Shown here one piece after another: positions 55,241-64,000 of a stretch of DNA of 64,000 bases. This DNA comes from Picocystis sp. L7 (lineage: Eukaryota > Chlorophyta > Picocystophyceae > Picocystales > Picocystaceae). Where the stretch lies: contig QXJR01000014.1 in assembly GCA_020975725.1 (NCBI GenBank), positions 1-64,000 on the forward strand, read 5' to 3'. Every line of letters starts with the position of its first letter. The stretch's first letter is position 1. The notes beneath the pieces were generated by a model that saw only the letters and a list, made by a program, of their open reading frames with translations, had not been told where the DNA came from and did no database searches. The position numbers and the translations under genes were made by a program.

Positions 55241-56482
55241 ATGGCAGGTTTGGAGGGGGGGTGCTGTCAACTCCCCTCCCCCAGCACACAGGGTGAGCAA
55301 GGGAGGATTATGGGGTGGAATCGAAAGAGGAAAGACCAAATACAGCACCGACCGGAGTTCAAGGCAAAGCGCTTCGTGATGGGGAAGAAGCGCACAAAAA
55401 AGCCATCACCAGGCCTCATGGAGGAAGCGGCCATCCAGGCCACCAAAGCGGCGTACAAGGTGCTCAGTGGGAACCTCTCCGCCACGTCCAAGGTTATGAA
55501 GCGGAGTTGGGCGACAGTGAAGTCTTGGGTGAAGGATCGTAAGCCCAAAGCTTCCCCCTCTTCGAAACGCCGTTCCCTCTCTTATGCCCGTGGTCATGGC
55601 AAGTGGCTGTGCAACTTGCTCAAGTCTCGTGCACTTGAAGGCCAGGCCATGGGAACAAGGGACGTCATGAGCGAGTGGGAAGCACGGTACGGACGTAGAG
55701 TACCCTTGAGGACCTTGCAACGGCTGTTGAAGGATTTGGGGGTGAAGACCAAGGTGCAAAAAAAAGTGATGAAGTTGCAGGCCTCGCACAAGGCCAATAG
55801 AGTGAAGTTTGCGGAACGGCACTTGGGGGATGATTTTGGGCGGGTTCTTTTCACGGATGCCCACCAAATTTACCTGGGAACCACCAAGCACAAAGGCTCC
55901 AAACGAACCCTGGTCCCTCCTGGTACCACACCCCTCGTGGAGTACAACAAGGCCCCCCCACGAATCAAAGTGTATGGTGGGGTGTGTGCCCGTGGACTCA
56001 CAGGCCTGTTGACAGTCACGGGGACCACCGGGCAGCCCAGTGACTTCAAGGATGGACAAGGGAAGGTGTCCAAGGGTGTAGGACAGCAGGAGTACGCAGA
56101 AAAAGTCCTCCCTTGGCTGATGAAGGAGGGCACCAGGTTGTACAAGAAGGCCCCTTGGACCTTTCAACAGGATGGGGATGGGGCCCATCGATCGAAGGCC
56201 ACCATTCTCAAGTTGGTGGAGCTCTCCACTCAAGCTCACGTGGATCTCATGTTGGATTGGCCCTCTCTCAGCCCTGATCTTAGTCCCATTGAAAACGTGT
56301 GGTCTTGCTTGGACAGGAGGGTGGAAGCCATGGGACCCACCACCTTGGAAGAGCTCAAAACCTGCACCTTTCGTGCATGGAAGGAGCTCTCCAAAGAGGG
56401 GCTTGGATCAAAGCTCCTCAAAACCATGCCCAAGAGGCTTGAAGAGGTCATCCTCAACCGTGGGGAGTTCACCAAGTATTGA
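55241..56482 (+). CDS. Transposase, array copy 12
   Basis: Identical in translation to copy 1, with 2821-bp spacing from copy 11. Intact. Confidence 0.9.
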   Translation: MAGLEGGCCQLPSPSTQGEQGRIMGWNRKRKDQIQHRPEFKAKRFVMGKKRTKKPSPGLMEEAAIQATKAAYKVLSGNLSATSKVMKRSWATVKSWVKDRKPKASPSSKRRSLSYARGHGKWLCNLLKSRALEGQAMGTRDVMSEWEARYGRRVPLRTLQRLLKDLGVKTKVQKKVMKLQASHKANRVKFAERHLGDDFGRVLFTDAHQIYLGTTKHKGSKRTLVPPGTTPLVEYNKAPPRIKVYGGVCARGLTGLLTVTGTTGQPSDFKDGQGKVSKGVGQQEYAEKVLPWLMKEGTRLYKKAPWTFQQDGDGAHRSKATILKLVELSTQAHVDLMLDWPSLSPDLSPIENVWSCLDRRVEAMGPTTLEELKTCTFRAWKELSKEGLGSKLLKTMPKRLEEVILNRGEFTKY

Positions 56483-58061
56483 TTGCCTCCCATGAGAAAA
56501 TGGCTTGTCTTGTAATTTGACTTGACAGTTTCTGTCTGTTTTTCCTTCCGTTTCTCGCTCAAAACCAGTCACCCCCATGGAGTCGTGTGTTGGGCTCCTA
56601 CGGACTTGTAGCTGCTCCACGTAGCTCAAATCAACTAATGGAGCCCCTGTGAACGCTTGCATGCAGCTGAAACGGCTTGAGAAGGCCAGCCTGGGGCTCG
56701 GCCCCGTTGATGGGACTCATGGGACCTCTCAAGACACACCCCCAGGCTTCCCTCCCCAGGCTCTCGGGGATCCTTGCGAAAGCGGATCGTAACCAAACTC
56801 CGTGAGCACTACTCCTGACATGTGATTCAACTACCCTCCAGTTTTTGTGGCCAAAAACGTCGTGGTTCGTACGGTATGCCTAAAAGCCTCTCCCTGGAGG
56901 ACAGGCCTGAATCACTGAGTTTCGGCCTGTTTTCAGCACCAAACTGTGGTCGTCCTTTCTCAGCCACCACAGCGTTTCAGGAGCTACCCATCCGGTACAG
57001 TATTCCTCTAGCTCACTTCATAGGTCTCCCAGAGTTTCGTAGCCATCCAAGGCGCCATACGTCCGCGGTGGCCTCGGCAGCAAGCCCTTACCCACCCCAC
57101 CGCCACTTTTTCTTCATAGGGAGAGAGGGGGTGTCGCTGCGGGATCCGTGGAGCCTCGGGAGGGCCTTTCCGGACGTTGCCGTTCCAATCGAAGTTGTAG
57201 AGCACTTTGTTTTGCACGGTTTTGATCGATGGATCCCGGCCTGGTTCGGCCCGTGCAAGCGCCGGGAGGCCCGCGTACGTCCCAGGGTCTTTGGGTCCTG
57301 GATCCTGCCTCGTTTCCCCTGGCGGGTTCTCCTTTCTTTCGATGCGCGTATCTCTTCGAATATCGGTTGAAATCCAACAAACGATGGCTCGTTGGATAGA
57401 TCTCGGCGCGATCTTTCGAACGGTGCTCTCGAAATGGCCAAATTCTGCCTGGAGCGATTTCTAGAGGCGAAAAACCACCGGCAGGTGGTGGGGACCCCAA
57501 ACGGCACCTCTGCTCAACACCTCCCCGAGGGCAGCCGAGCGCCCACGGGGAACCGGAACGCCAAACCCGGGGAAAGGAAAGAGAGAAAGATAGGACACCT
57601 TCATGAGAAAAAGCACATCGAGAGTCGATGCTCCTGGTGCCATGAAGCGCATGTTCAACCGCCTGGCCAAAACGCCCCAAAAAGGGTGAATTTTGGAACA
57701 CCCCCGAGCCAGCCGCGCCGAGTTCACCGGAAAGACGAACGATCCAGGACCAACCAAGCTCAGATTCGGATTCTCCTCGTCGAATCACCCAGAAACACCA
57801 CAAAAAAGAAGGGGGAACAGGCCTGATGTGAAGAAAAAGCCCGAGGACTCACGCTCCCCCCAAGTGGCGGTGGGGTGGGTACGTGGGGGGCGTTTCGGGA
57901 TCTGCTGGATTGGGGGGGGCGTGGCGCCCGAAGTACGAGGTTTCTGGTCCTGAAATTCAAACCGTAGTTGATCCGGACGATGTACAATTCACCTGCCAAA
58001 TCTCGTTGTCCTGCCGTCACTCAGCGAGTGGCAGTGCCCCCGAGAGTCACCGCTGGTAGGT

Positions 58062-59303
58062 ATGGCAGGTTTGGAGGGGGGGTGCTGTCAACTCCCCTCC
58101 CCCAGCACACAGGGTGAGCAAGGGAGGATTATGGGGTGGAATCGAAAGAGGAAAGACCAAATACAGCACCGACCGGAGTTCAAGGCAAAGCGCTTCGTGA
58201 TGGGGAAGAAGCGCACAAAAAAGCCATCACCAGGCCTCATGGAGGAAGCGGCCATCCAGGCCACCAAAGCGGCGTACAAGGTGCTCAGTGGGAACCTCTC
58301 CGCCACGTCCAAGGTTATGAAGCGGAGTTGGGCGACAGTGAAGTCTTGGGTGAAGGATCGTAAGCCCAAAGCTTCCCCCTCTTCGAAACGCCGTTCCCTC
58401 TCTTATGCCCGTGGTCATGGCAAGTGGCTGTGCAACTTGCTCAAGTCTCGTGCACTTGAAGGCCAGGCCATGGGAACAAGGGACGTCATGAGCGAGTGGG
58501 AAGCACGGTACGGACGTAGAGTACCCTTGAGGACCTTGCAACGGCTGTTGAAGGATTTGGGGGTGAAGACCAAGGTGCAAAAAAAAGTGATGAAGTTGCA
58601 GGCCTCGCACAAGGCCAATAGAGTGAAGTTTGCGGAACGGCACTTGGGGGATGATTTTGGGCGGGTTCTTTTCACGGATGCCCACCAAATTTACCTGGGA
58701 ACCACCAAGCACAAAGGCTCCAAACGAACCCTGGTCCCTCCTGGTACCACACCCCTCGTGGAGTACAACAAGGCCCCCCCACGAATCAAAGTGTATGGTG
58801 GGGTGTGTGCCCGTGGACTCACAGGCCTGTTGACAGTCACGGGGACCACCGGGCAGCCCAGTGACTTCAAGGATGGACAAGGGAAGGTGTCCAAGGGTGT
58901 AGGACAGCAGGAGTACGCAGAAAAAGTCCTCCCTTGGCTGATGAAGGAGGGCACCAGGTTGTACAAGAAGGCCCCTTGGACCTTTCAACAGGATGGGGAT
59001 GGGGCCCATCGATCGAAGGCCACCATTCTCAAGTTGGTGGAGCTCTCCACTCAAGCTCACGTGGATCTCATGTTGGATTGGCCCTCTCTCAGCCCTGATC
59101 TTAGTCCCATTGAAAACGTGTGGTCTTGCTTGGACAGGAGGGTGGAAGCCATGGGACCCACCACCTTGGAAGAGCTCAAAACCTGCACCTTTCGTGCATG
59201 GAAGGAGCTCTCCAAAGAGGGGCTTGGATCAAAGCTCCTCAAAACCATGCCCAAGAGGCTTGAAGAGGTCATCCTCAACCGTGGGGAGTTCACCAAGTAT
59301 TGA
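58062..59303 (+). CDS. Transposase, array copy 13
   Basis: Identical in translation to copy 1, with 2821-bp spacing from copy 12. Intact. Confidence 0.9.
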   Translation: MAGLEGGCCQLPSPSTQGEQGRIMGWNRKRKDQIQHRPEFKAKRFVMGKKRTKKPSPGLMEEAAIQATKAAYKVLSGNLSATSKVMKRSWATVKSWVKDRKPKASPSSKRRSLSYARGHGKWLCNLLKSRALEGQAMGTRDVMSEWEARYGRRVPLRTLQRLLKDLGVKTKVQKKVMKLQASHKANRVKFAERHLGDDFGRVLFTDAHQIYLGTTKHKGSKRTLVPPGTTPLVEYNKAPPRIKVYGGVCARGLTGLLTVTGTTGQPSDFKDGQGKVSKGVGQQEYAEKVLPWLMKEGTRLYKKAPWTFQQDGDGAHRSKATILKLVELSTQAHVDLMLDWPSLSPDLSPIENVWSCLDRRVEAMGPTTLEELKTCTFRAWKELSKEGLGSKLLKTMPKRLEEVILNRGEFTKY

Positions 59304-60882
59304 TTGCCTCCCATGAGAAAATGGCTTGTCTTGTAATTTGACTTGACAGTTTCTGTCTGTTTTTCCTTCCGTTTCTCGCTCAAAACCAGTCACCCCCATG
59401 GAGTCGTGTGTTGGGCTCCTACGGACTTGTAGCTGCTCCACGTAGCTCAAATCAACTAATGGAGCCCCTGTGAACGCTTGCATGCAGCTGAAACGGCTTG
59501 AGAAGGCCAGCCTGGGGCTCGGCCCCGTTGATGGGACTCATGGGACCTCTCAAGACACACCCCCAGGCTTCCCTCCCCAGGCTCTCGGGGATCCTTGCGA
59601 AAGCGGATCGTAACCAAACTCCGTGAGCACTACTCCTGACATGTGATTCAACTACCCTCCAGTTTTTGTGGCCAAAAACGTCGTGGTTCGTACGGTATGC
59701 CTAAAAGCCTCTCCCTGGAGGACAGGCCTGAATCACTGAGTTTCGGCCTGTTTTCAGCACCAAACTGTGGTCGTCCTTTCTCAGCCACCACAGCGTTTCA
59801 GGAGCTACCCATCCGGTACAGTATTCCTCTAGCTCACTTCATAGGTCTCCCAGAGTTTCGTAGCCATCCAAGGCGCCATACGTCCGCGGTGGCCTCGGCA
59901 GCAAGCCCTTACCCACCCCACCGCCACTTTTTCTTCATAGGGAGAGAGGGGGTGTCGCTGCGGGATCCGTGGAGCCTCGGGAGGGCCTTTCCGGACGTTG
60001 CCGTTCCAATCGAAGTTGTAGAGCACTTTGTTTTGCACGGTTTTGATCGATGGATCCCGGCCTGGTTCGGCCCGTGCAAGCGCCGGGAGGCCCGCGTACG
60101 TCCCAGGGTCTTTGGGTCCTGGATCCTGCCTCGTTTCCCCTGGCGGGTTCTCCTTTCTTTCGATGCGCGTATCTCTTCGAATATCGGTTGAAATCCAACA
60201 AACGATGGCTCGTTGGATAGATCTCGGCGCGATCTTTCGAACGGTGCTCTCGAAATGGCCAAATTCTGCCTGGAGCGATTTCTAGAGGCGAAAAACCACC
60301 GGCAGGTGGTGGGGACCCCAAACGGCACCTCTGCTCAACACCTCCCCGAGGGCAGCCGAGCGCCCACGGGGAACCGGAACGCCAAACCCGGGGAAAGGAA
60401 AGAGAGAAAGATAGGACACCTTCATGAGAAAAAGCACATCGAGAGTCGATGCTCCTGGTGCCATGAAGCGCATGTTCAACCGCCTGGCCAAAACGCCCCA
60501 AAAAGGGTGAATTTTGGAACACCCCCGAGCCAGCCGCGCCGAGTTCACCGGAAAGACGAACGATCCAGGACCAACCAAGCTCAGATTCGGATTCTCCTCG
60601 TCGAATCACCCAGAAACACCACAAAAAAGAAGGGGGAACAGGCCTGATGTGAAGAAAAAGCCCGAGGACTCACGCTCCCCCCAAGTGGCGGTGGGGTGGG
60701 TACGTGGGGGGCGTTTCGGGATCTGCTGGATTGGGGGGGGCGTGGCGCCCGAAGTACGAGGTTTCTGGTCCTGAAATTCAAACCGTAGTTGATCCGGACG
60801 ATGTACAATTCACCTGCCAAATCTCGTTGTCCTGCCGTCACTCAGCGAGTGGCAGTGCCCCCGAGAGTCACCGCTGGTAGGT

Positions 60883-62124
60883 ATGGCAGGTTTGGAGGGG
60901 GGGTGCTGTCAACTCCCCTCCCCCAGCACACAGGGTGAGCAAGGGAGGATTATGGGGTGGAATCGAAAGAGGAAAGACCAAATACAGCACCGACCGGAGT
61001 TCAAGGCAAAGCGCTTCGTGATGGGGAAGAAGCGCACAAAAAAGCCATCACCAGGCCTCATGGAGGAAGCGGCCATCCAGGCCACCAAAGCGGCGTACAA
61101 GGTGCTCAGTGGGAACCTCTCCGCCACGTCCAAGGTTATGAAGCGGAGTTGGGCGACAGTGAAGTCTTGGGTGAAGGATCGTAAGCCCAAAGCTTCCCCC
61201 TCTTCGAAACGCCGTTCCCTCTCTTATGCCCGTGGTCATGGCAAGTGGCTGTGCAACTTGCTCAAGTCTCGTGCACTTGAAGGCCAGGCCATGGGAACAA
61301 GGGACGTCATGAGCGAGTGGGAAGCACGGTACGGACGTAGAGTACCCTTGAGGACCTTGCAACGGCTGTTGAAGGATTTGGGGGTGAAGACCAAGGTGCA
61401 AAAAAAAGTGATGAAGTTGCAGGCCTCGCACAAGGCCAATAGAGTGAAGTTTGCGGAACGGCACTTGGGGGATGATTTTGGGCGGGTTCTTTTCACGGAT
61501 GCCCACCAAATTTACCTGGGAACCACCAAGCACAAAGGCTCCAAACGAACCCTGGTCCCTCCTGGTACCACACCCCTCGTGGAGTACAACAAGGCCCCCC
61601 CACGAATCAAAGTGTATGGTGGGGTGTGTGCCCGTGGACTCACAGGCCTGTTGACAGTCACGGGGACCACCGGGCAGCCCAGTGACTTCAAGGATGGACA
61701 AGGGAAGGTGTCCAAGGGTGTAGGACAGCAGGAGTACGCAGAAAAAGTCCTCCCTTGGCTGATGAAGGAGGGCACCAGGTTGTACAAGAAGGCCCCTTGG
61801 ACCTTTCAACAGGATGGGGATGGGGCCCATCGATCGAAGGCCACCATTCTCAAGTTGGTGGAGCTCTCCACTCAAGCTCACGTGGATCTCATGTTGGATT
61901 GGCCCTCTCTCAGCCCTGATCTTAGTCCCATTGAAAACGTGTGGTCTTGCTTGGACAGGAGGGTGGAAGCCATGGGACCCACCACCTTGGAAGAGCTCAA
62001 AACCTGCACCTTTCGTGCATGGAAGGAGCTCTCCAAAGAGGGGCTTGGATCAAAGCTCCTCAAAACCATGCCCAAGAGGCTTGAAGAGGTCATCCTCAAC
62101 CGTGGGGAGTTCACCAAGTATTGA
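60883..62124 (+). CDS. Transposase, array copy 14
   Basis: Identical in translation to copy 1, with 2821-bp spacing from copy 13. This is the last complete copy in the window. Confidence 0.9.
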   Translation: MAGLEGGCCQLPSPSTQGEQGRIMGWNRKRKDQIQHRPEFKAKRFVMGKKRTKKPSPGLMEEAAIQATKAAYKVLSGNLSATSKVMKRSWATVKSWVKDRKPKASPSSKRRSLSYARGHGKWLCNLLKSRALEGQAMGTRDVMSEWEARYGRRVPLRTLQRLLKDLGVKTKVQKKVMKLQASHKANRVKFAERHLGDDFGRVLFTDAHQIYLGTTKHKGSKRTLVPPGTTPLVEYNKAPPRIKVYGGVCARGLTGLLTVTGTTGQPSDFKDGQGKVSKGVGQQEYAEKVLPWLMKEGTRLYKKAPWTFQQDGDGAHRSKATILKLVELSTQAHVDLMLDWPSLSPDLSPIENVWSCLDRRVEAMGPTTLEELKTCTFRAWKELSKEGLGSKLLKTMPKRLEEVILNRGEFTKY

Positions 62125-63703
62125 TTGCCTCCCATGAGAAAATGGCTTGTCTTGTAATTTGACTTGACAGTTTCTGTCTGTTTTTCCTTCCGTTTCTCGC
62201 TCAAAACCAGTCACCCCCATGGAGTCGTGTGTTGGGCTCCTACGGACTTGTAGCTGCTCCACGTAGCTCAAATCAACTAATGGAGCCCCTGTGAACGCTT
62301 GCATGCAGCTGAAACGGCTTGAGAAGGCCAGCCTGGGGCTCGGCCCCGTTGATGGGACTCATGGGACCTCTCAAGACACACCCCCAGGCTTCCCTCCCCA
62401 GGCTCTCGGGGATCCTTGCGAAAGCGGATCGTAACCAAACTCCGTGAGCACTACTCCTGACATGTGATTCAACTACCCTCCAGTTTTTGTGGCCAAAAAC
62501 GTCGTGGTTCGTACGGTATGCCTAAAAGCCTCTCCCTGGAGGACAGGCCTGAATCACTGAGTTTCGGCCTGTTTTCAGCACCAAACTGTGGTCGTCCTTT
62601 CTCAGCCACCACAGCGTTTCAGGAGCTACCCATCCGGTACAGTATTCCTCTAGCTCACTTCATAGGTCTCCCAGAGTTTCGTAGCCATCCAAGGCGCCAT
62701 ACGTCCGCGGTGGCCTCGGCAGCAAGCCCTTACCCACCCCACCGCCACTTTTTCTTCATAGGGAGAGAGGGGGTGTCGCTGCGGGATCCGTGGAGCCTCG
62801 GGAGGGCCTTTCCGGACGTTGCCGTTCCAATCGAAGTTGTAGAGCACTTTGTTTTGCACGGTTTTGATCGATGGATCCCGGCCTGGTTCGGCCCGTGCAA
62901 GCGCCGGGAGGCCCGCGTACGTCCCAGGGTCTTTGGGTCCTGGATCCTGCCTCGTTTCCCCTGGCGGGTTCTCCTTTCTTTCGATGCGCGTATCTCTTCG
63001 AATATCGGTTGAAATCCAACAAACGATGGCTCGTTGGATAGATCTCGGCGCGATCTTTCGAACGGTGCTCTCGAAATGGCCAAATTCTGCCTGGAGCGAT
63101 TTCTAGAGGCGAAAAACCACCGGCAGGTGGTGGGGACCCCAAACGGCACCTCTGCTCAACACCTCCCCGAGGGCAGCCGAGCGCCCACGGGGAACCGGAA
63201 CGCCAAACCCGGGGAAAGGAAAGAGAGAAAGATAGGACACCTTCATGAGAAAAAGCACATCGAGAGTCGATGCTCCTGGTGCCATGAAGCGCATGTTCAA
63301 CCGCCTGGCCAAAACGCCCCAAAAAGGGTGAATTTTGGAACACCCCCGAGCCAGCCGCGCCGAGTTCACCGGAAAGACGAACGATCCAGGACCAACCAAG
63401 CTCAGATTCGGATTCTCCTCGTCGAATCACCCAGAAACACCACAAAAAAGAAGGGGGAACAGGCCTGATGTGAAGAAAAAGCCCGAGGACTCACGCTCCC
63501 CCCAAGTGGCGGTGGGGTGGGTACGTGGGGGGCGTTTCGGGATCTGCTGGATTGGGGGGGGCGTGGCGCCCGAAGTACGAGGTTTCTGGTCCTGAAATTC
63601 AAACCGTAGTTGATCCGGACGATGTACAATTCACCTGCCAAATCTCGTTGTCCTGCCGTCACTCAGCGAGTGGCAGTGCCCCCGAGAGTCACCGCTGGTA
63701 GGT

Positions 63704-64000
63704 ATGGCAGGTTTGGAGGGGGGGTGCTGTCAACTCCCCTCCCCCAGCACACAGGGTGAGCAAGGGAGGATTATGGGGTGGAATCGAAAGAGGAAAGACC
63801 AAATACAGCACCGACCGGAGTTCAAGGCAAAGCGCTTCGTGATGGGGAAGAAGCGCACAAAAAAGCCATCACCAGGCCTCATGGAGGAAGCGGCCATCCA
63901 GGCCACCAAAGCGGCGTACAAGGTGCTCAGTGGGAACCTCTCCGCCACGTCCAAGGTTATGAAGCGGAGTTGGGCGACAGTGAAGTCTTGGGTGAAGGAT
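63704..64000 (+). CDS. Transposase, array copy 15, cut by window edge
   Basis: The first 99 codons match copy 1. The frame is open at the window edge, so the gene is incomplete here only because the sequence stops. The array therefore continues beyond the window. Confidence 0.85.
   Translation, partial: MAGLEGGCCQLPSPSTQGEQGRIMGWNRKRKDQIQHRPEFKAKRFVMGKKRTKKPSPGLMEEAAIQATKAAYKVLSGNLSATSKVMKRSWATVKSWVKD

Larger units (their letters stand above)
23239..64000 (+). repeat. Head-to-tail array of a 2821-bp transposase unit (14 full copies plus a partial)
   Basis: Unit starts are 23239, 26060, 28881, 31702, 34523, 37344, 40165, 42986, 45808, 48629, 51450, 54271, 57092, 59913 and 62734, the last cut by the window edge. 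The left edge is set where unit 1 stops matching later copies: GIY-YIG gene sequence on one side, the common CCACCCCACCGCCACTT on the other. Each unit holds, left to right, a copied segment from the 5' side of the GIY-YIG gene, about 850 bp of spacer, one transposase gene and about 610 bp of 3' flank. All translations I could compare are identical between units. The only length difference is one extra A at 43364-43369 in unit 8 (2822 bp). Such uniformity means recent amplification, continuing homogenisation, or assembly duplication. Confidence 0.95.

Overview
The window begins at a chromosome end: five CCCTAAA repeats at bases 1-37 run straight into subtelomeric repeats. This plant/alga-type telomere, the secreted 25-residue-repeat (DUF285/BspA-like) protein, the Crypton-like tyrosine recombinase, the GIY-YIG protein with zinc knuckles and a Ty3/gypsy relic carrying a DNA methyltransferase all fit a GC-rich unicellular eukaryote, most likely an alga or related protist. 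The sequence alone does not tell me which phylum. I saw no rRNA, tRNA, CRISPR array or bacterial-type operon.

Layout. Bases 1-2.5 kb are telomere, a minisatellite of about 19 bp (38-740) and a 187-bp tandem repeat (1111-1887). From 2.5 to 6.3 kb there is gene-poor DNA holding a decayed 3' fragment of a tyrosine recombinase gene, palindromes and short repeats. At 6540-7406 is the one clean host-like gene of the left part, a secreted DUF285 repeat protein. From 8.6 to 17.05 kb lies a nest of retroelement relics: a DIRS-like RNase H tail, a broken Ty3/gypsy element with a cytosine methyltransferase domain, and a broken Ty1/copia element on the minus strand. From 17.5 to 20.4 kb is a Crypton-like DNA transposon whose ends share GGGTGAC-type motifs with other places in the window. 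At 22.0-23.0 kb (perhaps extending to 23.4 kb) is a minus-strand gene for a GIY-YIG protein with four zinc knuckles.

From 23239 to the window edge (64% of the window) there is a head-to-tail array of a 2821-bp unit: 14 full copies and 1267 bp of a fifteenth. Each unit carries one intact 413-residue IS630/Tc1/mariner-family transposase gene plus a copied piece of the 5' part or flank of the GIY-YIG gene. All copies look identical except for one extra A in a homopolymer in unit 8. The array runs past the window.

The window is therefore a transposon-rich chromosome end with two or three host-like genes. The observations most worth following are the near-identical transposase array, whose left edge lies at a host gene; the methyltransferase joined to the RNase H part of a Ty3/gypsy relic; and the motif family that appears to mark the ends of the tyrosine-recombinase element.
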